Shown here: positions 1 to 9,471 of the stretch, piece after piece
Numbering within the stretch: position 1 is the stretch's first letter
Layout of the letters: each line of letters opens with the position of its first letter
Notes under the pieces: generated by a model
Seen by the model: the letters and a program-made list of their open reading frames with translations, nothing else
The model's database searches: none
What the model was told of the DNA's origin: nothing
Program-made: the position numbers and the translations under genes
Assembly: GCA_902492205.1 (NCBI GenBank)
Contig: CABUKU010000007.1
Span: forward strand, 71,770 to 135,769
Length of the DNA: 64,000 bases
Source of the DNA: an uncultured Bacteroides sp.
Lineage (GTDB): Bacteria > Bacteroidota > Bacteroidia > Bacteroidales > Bacteroidaceae
Direction: 5' to 3'

Positions 1-1035
1 AAGGAAATTGCTTCGAACAGGGATAATCCAGCTCTTTTATCTGAGATTGTTTCCTCTATTTATCTGAATAAATTTATCATATGGCTTCTATGTCTGATTG
101 TATATCTGGGAGCAATAAGTATTATCCCTTTCTTTAAGCAGCATTTCATTATATACTTTTTCTCTTTCTTTCTGACGTTCAACGAACTATTGTTCCCTAT
201 TTGGTTCTTTCAGGGAATAGAAAAAATGAAATATATAACTTATATCAACATATCAGTCAGACTGTTTTTTGTTTTAGCCATTTTTATAGTAGTCAGACAA
301 CAGGCTGATTATGTCTATATTCCTTTGCTTAATGCTATCGGAGCTTTATTGGGAGGATTGGTAGCATCATATGTGGTCTTTAAAAGAGAAAGAATACGTT
401 TCTCTATTATAGAAAAAGCCAAGCTAATTTATTATTTCAAAGACAGTTTGCCATTATTTGTTTCCTTATCATCCATTCAAATCTATCTGAATATAAACAA
501 ACTGATTGTCGGCTCCTTTCTTGGAATGTCCGAAGTTGCTATTTATGATTTGGGAGAAAAGATTACGACTTTAATGAAAATACCGATTAGTATGATCAGT
601 CAGGCGGTTTTTCCTAAAATAGCAAGGGAAAAGAGCATTGCCTTTGTGAATAAGGTAATGTTTGGTGTAGTAGGGATTTCAATATTGGGATATATTATAC
701 TGTTTATTACAACCAAGTGGATTATCGAATTCTTTACCGGAAATGTGATAGACGATGCCATAACAATAGTCAGGATGTTAGGAATTTCTGCTATTATAGC
801 ATCAGCCAATTATTTTATGGGGGGTAACAGACTTATTCCTTTCGGACACAAGAAAACCTATATGAAAGTCATGGTAAATAACTGCCTGTTCTTTCTGTGT
901 GTCATCACTTTGTTATGGCTGTTTAATGCAATCACTCTTTATACAATCACATTCGCTGCTATCGCAGTAGAATTGTTTTGTACCATCTCTTTGATTTATC
1001 AGAATAAGAAACTACATCTATTATATACAAAATAA
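1..1035 (+). CDS. Wzx-type polysaccharide flippase, 5' end outside window
   Basis: The reading frame is open from the first base, so this is the C-terminal part (about 344 residues) of a polytopic membrane protein. It has many long hydrophobic segments separated by short basic loops, and the segment FPIWFFQGIEKMKYITYINI is typical of RfbX/Wzx polysaccharide exporters of the MATE-like superfamily. These flip undecaprenyl-linked repeat units across the inner membrane. A TTG at 190 is not the real start, because the frame and the similarity continue upstream. It ends 6 bp before the UDP-glucose dehydrogenase gene, so they are probably co-transcribed. The next genes (dehydrogenase, glycosyltransferases, polymerase) support a Wzx/Wzy-dependent capsule. 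Family call is firm; substrate is unknown. Confidence 0.85.
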   Translation, partial: KEIASNRDNPALLSEIVSSIYLNKFIIWLLCLIVYLGAISIIPFFKQHFIIYFFSFFLTFNELLFPIWFFQGIEKMKYITYINISVRLFFVLAIFIVVRQQADYVYIPLLNAIGALLGGLVASYVVFKRERIRFSIIEKAKLIYYFKDSLPLFVSLSSIQIYLNINKLIVGSFLGMSEVAIYDLGEKITTLMKIPISMISQAVFPKIAREKSIAFVNKVMFGVVGISILGYIILFITTKWIIEFFTGNVIDDAITIVRMLGISAIIASANYFMGGNRLIPFGHKKTYMKVMVNNCLFFLCVITLLWLFNAITLYTITFAAIAVELFCTISLIYQNKKLHLLYTK

Positions 1036-1041
1036 ATATTT

Positions 1042-2355
1042 ATGAATATAGCAATAGTCGGCACGGGATATGTCGGTTTAGTCAGCGGTACTTGTTTCTC
1101 TGAAATGGGAATCAATGTAACCTGCGTGGATATAGACAAAAATAAGATAGGCAAACTTCAAAACGGTGAAATACCCATTTATGAACCGGGACTTGATGAA
1201 ATGGTGTTTCGTAATGTAGAGGCAGGCAGATTACATTTCACTACGGATCTGGCAAATTGTCTGGATGATGTAGAAATTGTTTTCAGTGCCGTGGGTACTC
1301 CACCGGACGAAGACGGAAGTGCAGATTTAAAGTACGTCCTTGAGGTTGCCCGTACCGTAGGTCGGAATATGAATAAATACTTGGTATTGGTTACTAAAAG
1401 TACTGTTCCTGTGGGTACGGCTAAAAAGGTAAAAGCAGTTATTCAGGAAGAATTGGATAAACGTGGAGTAAGTATTGACTTTGATGTGGCTTCCAATCCT
1501 GAATTTCTGAAAGAAGGAGCCGCATTGAAAGACTTCATGAGTCCCGACCGTGTAGTGGTGGGAGTTGAAAGTGAACGTGCAAGGGAATTGATGAATAAAC
1601 TGTATAAACCGTTCGTGTTAAACAACTACCGTATTCTTTTCATGGATATTCCTTCTGCTGAAATGACTAAATACGCAGCCAACTCCATGCTTGCCACAAG
1701 AATCAGTTTCATGAATGATATTGCCAACCTTTGCGAGTTGGTGGGAGCTGATGTAGATATGGTTCGCAGGGGTATCGGTGCTGATGTCCGTATAGGTACG
1801 AAATTCCTTTATCCCGGTTGCGGATACGGTGGTTCCTGCTTCCCGAAAGATGTGAAAGCATTGATTCACACAGGAAAGGAACACGGTTATCACATGAGGG
1901 TGATTGAAGCTGTGGAAGCAGTGAATGAGACTCAGAAAAGTATTGTTTTTGAGAAACTGCTTAGTGCTTTTGACGGTGATTTAAAAGATAAGACAGTAGC
2001 TCTTTGGGGATTGTCCTTTAAGCCTGAAACGGATGATATGCGGGAAGCTCCGGCATTGGTAATCATTGAAAAGTTATTGGCAAGCGGCGCAAAAGTAAAT
2101 GTTTACGATCCTATTGCAATGGATGAATGCAAACGTAGAATTGGCAATAAAGTGACTTACTGCAAAGATATGTATGAAGCTATTATTGATGCAGACGCTT
2201 TGGCTTTGGTTACCGAATGGAAGCAGTTCAGGATTCCGAGTTGGAAAGTGGTGAGGAAGGCGATGAAAGGGAATGTGATTGTGGATGGTAGAAACATTTA
2301 TGATTACAAGGAAGTGGAAAGTGAAGGATTTATTTATAGGGGGATTGGGAAATAA
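1042..2355 (+). CDS. ugd: UDP-glucose 6-dehydrogenase
   Basis: This enzyme oxidises UDP-glucose to UDP-glucuronic acid with two NAD+ in the cytoplasm, giving the uronic acid donor for capsule synthesis. The N-terminal Rossmann motif GTGYVG is at residues 7-12. The catalytic-cysteine motif GYGGSCFPKD carries Cys266, and the C-terminal UDP-binding domain follows. The length of 437 residues is normal and the gene looks intact. It starts 6 bp after the flippase and sits 17 bp before a family 8 polysaccharide lyase, which cleaves uronic-acid-containing polymers, so the capsule probably contains GlcA or a GlcA-derived sugar. Base composition is normal for the window, unlike the very AT-rich genes that follow. 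Confidence 0.96.
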   Translation: MNIAIVGTGYVGLVSGTCFSEMGINVTCVDIDKNKIGKLQNGEIPIYEPGLDEMVFRNVEAGRLHFTTDLANCLDDVEIVFSAVGTPPDEDGSADLKYVLEVARTVGRNMNKYLVLVTKSTVPVGTAKKVKAVIQEELDKRGVSIDFDVASNPEFLKEGAALKDFMSPDRVVVGVESERARELMNKLYKPFVLNNYRILFMDIPSAEMTKYAANSMLATRISFMNDIANLCELVGADVDMVRRGIGADVRIGTKFLYPGCGYGGSCFPKDVKALIHTGKEHGYHMRVIEAVEAVNETQKSIVFEKLLSAFDGDLKDKTVALWGLSFKPETDDMREAPALVIIEKLLASGAKVNVYDPIAMDECKRRIGNKVTYCKDMYEAIIDADALALVTEWKQFRIPSWKVVRKAMKGNVIVDGRNIYDYKEVESEGFIYRGIGK

Positions 2356-2372
2356 ATAAAATAGATAAAAAC

Positions 2373-4463
2373 ATGAGCATTAAAAGCAGGTTAGCAGTGG
2401 TTATTATAGGAATAATAGCATATATTCCGTCTAGTAAAAGCATTAATGAAAATAATTTTGAGCCCATTGATATGAGTTTACTAATTATAAATGCACAAGG
2501 TATAATAAAAGAAAGTATTGATATTAATGGCATAGATAAAAACACAAAACATTGGATAGAAAGTATTAATACAAACGGTAGTTGGTCTGATATAAAATAT
2601 GTTGATTATGGAAAAGCAAATTGGTCTCCTCAGACTCATTTAAATCGAATACTTGATATGAGTCAAGCATATACAAATAAACAAAGTATATATTTTAACA
2701 ATGCCGAACTCGGAAAAAATATTGTTCAAGGACTAACTTATTGGACACAAAAAACTCCATATTCTACCAATTGGTGGTTTAATGATATTGCTGTACCACA
2801 AAACTTAGGAAAAATTCTTATTTTATTAGAAAGAAACAACCTAATTAAAGAATCTCTAAAAAACAAGGTGATAAGGCTAATGAGTAGAGGTAACCTGAAA
2901 GAAATGACAGGAGCAAACAAAGCAGATGTTGCATTACACTATTTAATGAGAGGTATGCTTACAGGTAATGAGATACTTATAAAAAGCACATCGCAAGAAG
3001 TTTTTAGTGAAATAAAAAAAACAGAGGAAGAAGGCATTCAAATAGATAATTCCTATCACCAACATGGGCCACAGTTATATATTTCTGGTTATGGAGATAT
3101 TTTTATTGAAAGCATGTTAGCAATAGCTCAATATTTACGGGGCAGTCAATATTCACTTCAACAAAATCAAATGGATATACTCTCTTCATTCGTTCTAAAC
3201 GGATTCTTGCCAATATTCAGAGGAAGTTATAAAGATTACAATGCTGGTGGCAGACTAATAGCAAGAAAAAATGCTCTAAATTGTAGTGGATTCATTAAAC
3301 AACTGAAGATACTAGAACAATTAGATAAAAAAAATCAAGAGAAATACACAAGGGCTATAAAACAAATTCAAAATCATATTTATGATTCAACCTATGAGAA
3401 TAATAAATGCTATTGGCGTTCAGATTACATGGTTCACAATCGTAGAACCTATAACGCATCTGTTCGTGCTGCGTCCGAAAGGGTAAATAGAATGGAAACT
3501 GGAGGAAATGGCGAAAATCTAAAGGGAGTATTGGTCTCAGCTGGAAGCACATCGATTCGCGTGTCAGGAAACGAATATTTTAATATTTTTCCATGTTGGA
3601 ATTGGTCACAAATACCCGGAGTTACTTCTATAAAAGATCAAGTTCCAATTATTAAAGGAAATGAATGGAGTTCTAAAGGAAGTGGTGAATTTATTGGTGG
3701 TGTTTCTAATGGTAATGTTGGAGCTTTCGTTCTTGACTATAATGAGTTTGATGTACGAGCCCATAAAGGGTATTTCTTCTTTGATAATGAAATTGTGTGT
3801 TTAGGAGCAGGTATAAAATGTAACACTAACGGAATATTAAACACGACAATTGAACAAAATTTACTAAACTCGGATGTAAATCTTCTATACAAAGATAATA
3901 AGATAATAAAAGCTACAAGCAATCAAACTTTAGAAAATGTAATAGGGATATTACATAATCAAATCGGATATTTCATAAATGAAGATTCTAATATCGAATT
4001 AAATATAGAAAATCGAATTGGAAGCTGGAAAGATATTAATTCATCTTCATCAGATGAAAAAGTTTCTAATAAAATTTTCTCTTTAGCAATAAATCATGGT
4101 TCCAAACCAATAAATGAAAATTATATATATACAATTGTACCCGGAATAACAAGCGTAGAAGAATTCACCGCATATCCTATTCATAATATTGAAGTCATAA
4201 ACAATGATCTAAACATACAGGCTGTTGTAAACAAAAGTACTAAAATACTACAAATCATATTCTACCAGAAAGGTTGTTTAGATTATAATGGATTATCCAT
4301 ATCTGTTGATAAGCCGATTATAATGCTTATTCCTAATTATGAAAAGATAGAATCAATTTATGTTAGTGATCCTACACAAAAAATAGATAATTTGAAAGTT
4401 ATAATAAATGGGAAAATAATCAATAGTAATTTGACACAATATAACAACAATATTATCTTATAA
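2373..4463 (+). CDS. secreted polysaccharide lyase family 8 (hyaluronate/chondroitin/xanthan lyase-like)
   Basis: A 696-residue PL8 protein with an N-terminal hydrophobic export signal (residues 5-18) and no lipobox cysteine, so probably periplasmic or secreted. PL8 enzymes eliminate at uronic acid residues. The catalytic set is visible with spacing like that I recall for chondroitinase AC: Asn182 (TGANK), His231 (HQHG), Tyr240 (SGYG), Arg294 and Arg298 (GGRLIAR), and an acidic/Asn motif near 375-382 (METGGNGENLKG). The alpha-toroid spans roughly 60-350, followed by the central and C-terminal beta domains. It lies inside the capsule operon, directly after ugd and 5 bp before a GT2 gene, rather than in a PUL with SusC/SusD. 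That suggests trimming, length control or release of the cell's own capsule, comparable to AlgL in alginate operons. The DNA is very AT-rich. The exact substrate cannot be read from the sequence. Confidence 0.88.
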   Translation: MSIKSRLAVVIIGIIAYIPSSKSINENNFEPIDMSLLIINAQGIIKESIDINGIDKNTKHWIESINTNGSWSDIKYVDYGKANWSPQTHLNRILDMSQAYTNKQSIYFNNAELGKNIVQGLTYWTQKTPYSTNWWFNDIAVPQNLGKILILLERNNLIKESLKNKVIRLMSRGNLKEMTGANKADVALHYLMRGMLTGNEILIKSTSQEVFSEIKKTEEEGIQIDNSYHQHGPQLYISGYGDIFIESMLAIAQYLRGSQYSLQQNQMDILSSFVLNGFLPIFRGSYKDYNAGGRLIARKNALNCSGFIKQLKILEQLDKKNQEKYTRAIKQIQNHIYDSTYENNKCYWRSDYMVHNRRTYNASVRAASERVNRMETGGNGENLKGVLVSAGSTSIRVSGNEYFNIFPCWNWSQIPGVTSIKDQVPIIKGNEWSSKGSGEFIGGVSNGNVGAFVLDYNEFDVRAHKGYFFFDNEIVCLGAGIKCNTNGILNTTIEQNLLNSDVNLLYKDNKIIKATSNQTLENVIGILHNQIGYFINEDSNIELNIENRIGSWKDINSSSSDEKVSNKIFSLAINHGSKPINENYIYTIVPGITSVEEFTAYPIHNIEVINNDLNIQAVVNKSTKILQIIFYQKGCLDYNGLSISVDKPIIMLIPNYEKIESIYVSDPTQKIDNLKVIINGKIINSNLTQYNNNIIL

Positions 4464-4468
4464 AAATA

Positions 4469-5434
4469 ATGCTAGAAAATATTTTAATATCTGTTATTGT
4501 TCCAATTTACAATGTGGAAAATTATCTACAAAAATGCATTGATTCCATATTAAAACAAACTTATACAAATATCGAGGTTTTATTAATAGATGATGGATCA
4601 ACAGACAATTCAGGTAAAATCTGTGACGAATATAAAGATAAACGTATTCAAATATTCCATACCTCTAATTCAGGAGTTGCAAAAGCTAGAAATTATGGAA
4701 TAGAAAGAGCTAAAGGAAAATATATAAACTTTGTAGATCCTGATGACTATTTACCTGCAGATGCTTTAAAAATTTTATTAGAATACAGTGAAATCAATAA
4801 GACTGATATTACTATAGGAGGATATTTACTGGAAAAAGGCAATACTCAAAAACAATATTATCCGGAAAATGAATTTTACAACAAAGATGTATATATAAGA
4901 AAATTGCTAACATATAAGATACAAGGCAGTCCTTGGGGAAAATTATATAAACGTTCACTATTTAATTTATATAATGTTAGATTTCCTAATTTTATAAAAG
5001 GGCAAGATTGGCTTATGAACCTTGAAATGGCAACATATATAACGATTGTTGGTAATGTGAACAAAATCGTTTATTGTTATTATCAAAGGCAAAGCTCTAC
5101 AATGCATGTTCATAAAACATCTATAGAATATGAGAAAAAATACAATCAGTTCATTAAAAATATTCTTATTGAAAACAATATTTTAAAGAAATACAACAAA
5201 GAATTCACACATTATCAATTAAGTCAACTTTATACTTTAATAAAAGCTCAAATAACAATTAATCAATTTGATAAATGGATTTATTCTATTTATATTGATT
5301 CAAAAGACATCAAACTAAGTATTAAAGAAAGATTTATACTATTATCAATAAAGTATCCTTTTTTGCAAAGAATAATCCGTAAAAGCAGAATTTCCATTTA
5401 CTATTTACATTTTATACTTACAAATATTAAATAA
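4469..5434 (+). CDS. GT2 family glycosyltransferase
   Basis: A 321-residue GT-A fold glycosyltransferase. The N-terminus (ISVIVPIYNVENYLQKCI) and the segment LLIDDGSTDNSG are hallmark family 2 motifs. The nucleotide-sugar/metal motif appears as DPDD in NFVDPDDYL, where DSDD is more usual, and KGQDWLMNLEM supplies the acceptor-site acidic region. It should add one sugar to the lipid-linked capsule repeat unit on the cytoplasmic face. It is tightly packed, 5 bp after the lyase and 13 bp before a second GT2. The AT-rich composition matches the cassette. Donor and acceptor cannot be assigned. Confidence 0.92.
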   Translation: MLENILISVIVPIYNVENYLQKCIDSILKQTYTNIEVLLIDDGSTDNSGKICDEYKDKRIQIFHTSNSGVAKARNYGIERAKGKYINFVDPDDYLPADALKILLEYSEINKTDITIGGYLLEKGNTQKQYYPENEFYNKDVYIRKLLTYKIQGSPWGKLYKRSLFNLYNVRFPNFIKGQDWLMNLEMATYITIVGNVNKIVYCYYQRQSSTMHVHKTSIEYEKKYNQFIKNILIENNILKKYNKEFTHYQLSQLYTLIKAQITINQFDKWIYSIYIDSKDIKLSIKERFILLSIKYPFLQRIIRKSRISIYYLHFILTNIK

Positions 5435-5447
5435 TATATCTTTTATA

Positions 5448-6467
5448 ATGAAAATTTTATCTATTATAATTCCGCTATATAATGTAGAAAATTATATAAG
5501 TAAATGTTTATATAGTTGCATTCACCAAGATTTGAAGGAGTCTGATTATGAAATCATAATAATAAATGATGGTTCAACGGATAATAGTGTACATATTGCA
5601 AATAAAATTGCTCAAGATCATTCTAATATAAAAATCATATTACAAAATAATAAAGGTGCTAGTGCAGCACGAAATACTGGTTTAAAATATGCAACTGGAA
5701 AATATATATGGTTTGTTGATTCAGATGATTATATAAGTAAGAATATTCTAGCTAAAATAACGGATATTTTATTACATTCTAATTTAGAAATAATATGGTT
5801 GATGTGGCAAAGAGTTAATGAAAAAAGAGAAATTTTAAAAAGAGAAAAGAAAATTATAAAAAATAAAGAAGAAGAAATCGTATCAGGAGAATATTTTTTA
5901 AATAATATAATTGGGCAATGTTTTTATGTATGTGCTTTCATATTTAAACGTGCTTTTTTGATAGAAAACTCTTTTAAATTTAGAGAAAACATAATATTTG
6001 AAGACATTGAATCTATTCCTTTTTTAATACACAAAGCAAATCGAATACAATATTCTCCAATTATAGCCTACAATTACTTACAAAGAAAAGAGTCGACACT
6101 TAATCGTACTAACTTAAAAATAATAGATGATTTACTATTTATTATTGATAAATATCAAGACTGGATAAATAAGTATAATAAATTTTGTAACACAGAATAT
6201 TTTGAAGATATTAAATTGTTTTGTATTAGATTATGTATTAATTATTTATCAAATCCTAACTATTCTACAAAACGAAATCAGACAATAATATATTTAAAAA
6301 ATAATGGATATAATAGAATATACAAAAACTCCAATTTATTATATAAAGCATTAAACTTAATATGGAACTACACACCTCGTTTGACAATATATTTATTTAA
6401 GGTGCATACAATAACAAACAGATTAAAAAATATTCTCATCAACCATAGTTCATGTTTAAATGAGTAA
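5448..6467 (+). CDS. GT2 family glycosyltransferase
   Basis: A 339-residue family 2 glycosyltransferase with SIIIPLYNVENYISKC at the N-terminus, INDGSTDNS for nucleotide binding and the DSDD metal motif in WFVDSDDYI. The C-terminal third is basic and poorly conserved, as usual in capsule GT2s. It overlaps the next gene (polymerase) by 8 bp, which suggests translational coupling. It is related to the preceding GT2 but diverged, so it probably makes a different linkage of the same repeat unit. Very AT-rich with many ATA and AAT codons. Confidence 0.92.
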   Translation: MKILSIIIPLYNVENYISKCLYSCIHQDLKESDYEIIIINDGSTDNSVHIANKIAQDHSNIKIILQNNKGASAARNTGLKYATGKYIWFVDSDDYISKNILAKITDILLHSNLEIIWLMWQRVNEKREILKREKKIIKNKEEEIVSGEYFLNNIIGQCFYVCAFIFKRAFLIENSFKFRENIIFEDIESIPFLIHKANRIQYSPIIAYNYLQRKESTLNRTNLKIIDDLLFIIDKYQDWINKYNKFCNTEYFEDIKLFCIRLCINYLSNPNYSTKRNQTIIYLKNNGYNRIYKNSNLLYKALNLIWNYTPRLTIYLFKVHTITNRLKNILINHSSCLNE

Positions 6468-7524
6468 AATAAATAGTTATAATGTGTATGACATATTCTG
6501 GTTAATCATTACATTTCTATTCAATTTAAGAATCACAGTTTTAAGAATATGCGATATTAAAACTAATATTTTTACCATCATAATCATATTATTATCTCTC
6601 AGTCTTATAAACATTAAAAGATTTAGAATAGAAGGTTTAGCAATAATATTTTTCATATTATTTTTTCTCGGAACCACTCATGGTTTATCTCTGATACTTA
6701 TTCTATTATTAACATATTTATCAAGATATATTGATATTACAAGGTTGGCTGGATTTAATTTTTTTCTTTCCTCTATCTTTTTTATTCTTAATTATTATAT
6801 AATGCAACTAGGATATGCGCATATAGAATATTACGATTTAACTTATAAAGGAGGGCAAATATTATCCGATTTCGGATATGGGAACACAAATACTTTTTCT
6901 TTCTATCTTTTTTATATATCCATATCTCTCTATCTTTATTGCAAAAGAAAAAACACTTTGTTATATTTTATTATAATTGCTATTGCATATTTCTCATATT
7001 ACTTAACAGGATCAAGAACTGTATTATTATCAAATATAATATTTATCTTTTTATCACTTATTCAAAAAACAAAAATCAAAAATATACTTTTTTGCAAAAC
7101 GGCATTATACATCTTACCTATAGGGATCATAGTTATTATATTATTCTTCACTTATCATAGTTTTGAGTATCCAATAATTGATAATCTATTCTCATTACGT
7201 TTCAGTTATTCCCTAAAAGCATTAGAGTCAATGTCCTTATTAAATTATATTATAGGTTTTGATATTCCTGATGATATAATTATTGATATAGCTTATTATA
7301 GCCTACTATGTACTGCAGGAATTTTGGGCTTAATTGTATTTTTGACTTTATATTTTAAAGCCATAAAAAAGATAAATATTAATTCACCATTATTACCTGT
7401 CATTGTTAGTTATATGATTTCCGGTATGTCAGAAAATAATATGATGAACTCTATCTTTTTAGGAGGAATGTTTTTATGGTTTATATTATATAAAACAGCT
7501 TTTCCTCCATACAGATTATACTAG
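6460..7524 (+). CDS. Wzy-like capsule repeat-unit polymerase (predicted)
   Basis: A 354-residue integral membrane protein with about ten hydrophobic helices and a larger periplasmic loop in the middle to C-terminal part, the layout of O-antigen/capsule polymerases (Wzy/EpsG type). Such proteins are too diverged for motif-based assignment. The call rests on topology and on position in a locus with a Wzx flippase, several glycosyltransferases and no other polymerase candidate. The start codon lies within the end of the preceding GT2 gene. The LTGSRTVLLSN segment, with its arginine, resembles the periplasmic loop arginines important in Wzy proteins; this is an inference. Confidence 0.72.
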   Translation: MSKINSYNVYDIFWLIITFLFNLRITVLRICDIKTNIFTIIIILLSLSLINIKRFRIEGLAIIFFILFFLGTTHGLSLILILLLTYLSRYIDITRLAGFNFFLSSIFFILNYYIMQLGYAHIEYYDLTYKGGQILSDFGYGNTNTFSFYLFYISISLYLYCKRKNTLLYFIIIAIAYFSYYLTGSRTVLLSNIIFIFLSLIQKTKIKNILFCKTALYILPIGIIVIILFFTYHSFEYPIIDNLFSLRFSYSLKALESMSLLNYIIGFDIPDDIIIDIAYYSLLCTAGILGLIVFLTLYFKAIKKININSPLLPVIVSYMISGMSENNMMNSIFLGGMFLWFILYKTAFPPYRLY

Positions 7525-7525
7525 A

Positions 7526-8452
7526 ATGAACATCACATATCTTATTCTTGCACATAATAATCCTAACTTTTTATATCGCTTAATAGAGAGGTTAGAATGT
7601 CCAAACGTTGATTTTCTCATTCATATTGATAAAAAATCAACTGATAATTTCAATAAATTGAAATTACTTCCAAATGTACATTTTGCTCAAAGGCAAAGTT
7701 CACTAGAATGGGGAGGAATTTCTATTGTTGAAACTTTAATATCTTGCTGTAATGAAATAAAAGAGCAATGCAAAGGAGAGGTTATTTGTCTTTTAAGTGG
7801 TTCTGATTATCCTGTAAAAAGTAATGATTACATCTACAATTATTTACATCAAAATAGAACAAAAAATTTTATTATAGGAATGCCTCTTCCATCATTAGAA
7901 TGCAACTGGACAAGAAATGGAAATTTAAGATTAAGAGGATATGCACTTCGGTTAAAATCCAGATCAATAGCATCTATTGAGCCAAGAGTATTCAATCTTA
8001 CCAATCTTAAACAATTTATAAAAGTTGCTTTAGTAAGCCCTAAAAAACTATTTGAAGCTATAAACATATGGATAAAATATCCTATTAGAAAGCATCCACC
8101 CCATATTAAACCATATGGAGGTGAATTTTGGTGGATTCTTCCATATAGTACAATAATTAAAATATGTCAATATATAGAAAAACACCCCGGTTTTATTGCT
8201 TATCACAGAGAGACCTTAATTCCCGATGAAATAGTATTTAATACGTTAGTATACAATTTATGCGATAAGTCAGAGATTAAAAATACATGTTTAAGATATA
8301 TAAACTGGCAAAAAGGGAAATTATCATCACCCACAGATATAAATAAAGAAGATATAGAAATTATTAAATATTGTATTAAACAACCTAATATTCTTTTTGC
8401 AAGGAAAATAAATGAAAGTAGTAGCAGACTTATTGACAAATTATTGAAATAA
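7526..8452 (+). CDS. GT14 core-2/I-branching-type glycosyltransferase
   Basis: A 308-residue protein of the family that includes eukaryotic core-2/I beta-1,6-GlcNAc transferases and protein xylosyltransferases. Diagnostic segments are ITYLILAHNNPNFLYRLI at the N-terminus, DFLIHIDKKS, LEWGGISIVETLI, ICLLSGSDYPVK and GGEFWWILP. The family does not need a metal ion. In bacterial capsule loci these enzymes probably add a branch or a xylose/GlcNAc-type sugar. It follows the polymerase by 1 bp. It shares the AT-rich composition of the cassette. Confidence 0.88.
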   Translation: MNITYLILAHNNPNFLYRLIERLECPNVDFLIHIDKKSTDNFNKLKLLPNVHFAQRQSSLEWGGISIVETLISCCNEIKEQCKGEVICLLSGSDYPVKSNDYIYNYLHQNRTKNFIIGMPLPSLECNWTRNGNLRLRGYALRLKSRSIASIEPRVFNLTNLKQFIKVALVSPKKLFEAINIWIKYPIRKHPPHIKPYGGEFWWILPYSTIIKICQYIEKHPGFIAYHRETLIPDEIVFNTLVYNLCDKSEIKNTCLRYINWQKGKLSSPTDINKEDIEIIKYCIKQPNILFARKINESSSRLIDKLLK

Positions 8453-8496
8453 CAAAATAGTATCATTAAGCAAGCTTCTTTAATAATAGAAACAAA

Positions 8497-9465
8497 ATGA
8501 AAGTATTACTATTTGCAGAAAATCCTCCAAGTATATATGGGGGGATAGAACGTCATTGTTTAAATATAATAAATCTATTTTATAACTCAGAAGTAGAAAT
8601 AACAATGATATCTAAAAATAACATACCACATTATTACATCAAAGGAATTAATAAAATTGTATTTAAAAAGAAGCAACTAAAAAAAATAATAATAAATAGT
8701 CAATGTGATGTAATTCATATTCATGGTTTTGCTTCCATAGCAGTATATCAAGTATTAAAGACTGCACTCAAATTACATATGAAAACGATATATACAGGAC
8801 ATTTTCATCCTTTTAAAACATTAGACAACCCATTCTTAGGAAAATGTTTTTTTTATTTTCTTTTATCACCTATACTCCCTAAGATACATCATATTATTAC
8901 TATAAATAATGAAGACACTTTATTCTTTAAAAAATACAACAAGCATATAACAATGATACCAAACTGGCTACAAGTAATAAACTACAATGCCATAAAAGTA
9001 AAACACAAAAGTAATATGATATTATTCGTAGGTAGAAATGATAGAAATAAATCTCCTGAATATTTAATAGATATACCAAAAGAATACGAAGTACATTGCG
9101 TAACAAACTCAATAAGAAGATTACGAAATGATTTCATTATTCACAAAAAGATTACAGATTACGAACTTAATAAATTATATGAACAAACTTCATTACTAGT
9201 AGTCCCATCACGATATGAAGCTTTTTCTTATGTTGTTCTAGAGTCTTTAATAAAAGGAACTCCTGTACTAATTTCCGATCAGGTTAGAATAATAGACCAC
9301 TTAAATGGAATAAGCGGAATTACCATTTTTAAGTATGGTGACAAAAATGATTTTTATAAAAAAATAAAAATAGCAATGCAACAATCTGTTGATGTAAAAA
9401 AGGTTATGGATAGATTTAATTCAAATATAATTCGCAAGCAATTATTAAATATTTATCAAAGTTAA
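8497..9465 (+). CDS. GT4 family (GT-B fold) glycosyltransferase
   Basis: A 322-residue retaining glycosyltransferase. The N-terminal acceptor domain begins KVLLFAENPPSIYGGIERH with the family 4 glycine-rich loop. The C-terminal donor domain has ILFVGRNDRNKSPEYL and the EX7E-like motif region VPSRYEAFSYVVLESLIKG, with the two glutamates that bind the nucleotide sugar. It is shorter than typical GT4 enzymes (about 360-400), but both Rossmann-like domains are recognisable. It is the only GT4 in the visible part of the locus. It sits 44 bp after the GT14 gene and 6 bp before another GT2. Confidence 0.9.
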   Translation: MKVLLFAENPPSIYGGIERHCLNIINLFYNSEVEITMISKNNIPHYYIKGINKIVFKKKQLKKIIINSQCDVIHIHGFASIAVYQVLKTALKLHMKTIYTGHFHPFKTLDNPFLGKCFFYFLLSPILPKIHHIITINNEDTLFFKKYNKHITMIPNWLQVINYNAIKVKHKSNMILFVGRNDRNKSPEYLIDIPKEYEVHCVTNSIRRLRNDFIIHKKITDYELNKLYEQTSLLVVPSRYEAFSYVVLESLIKGTPVLISDQVRIIDHLNGISGITIFKYGDKNDFYKKIKIAMQQSVDVKKVMDRFNSNIIRKQLLNIYQS

Positions 9466-9471
9466 TTATTT

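Noticed and set aside
1..2372. Invertible promoter of the kind that controls Bacteroides capsule loci
   Set aside because: The start of the capsule operon is outside the window, and no suitable inverted repeats around a promoter were found in the part seen.
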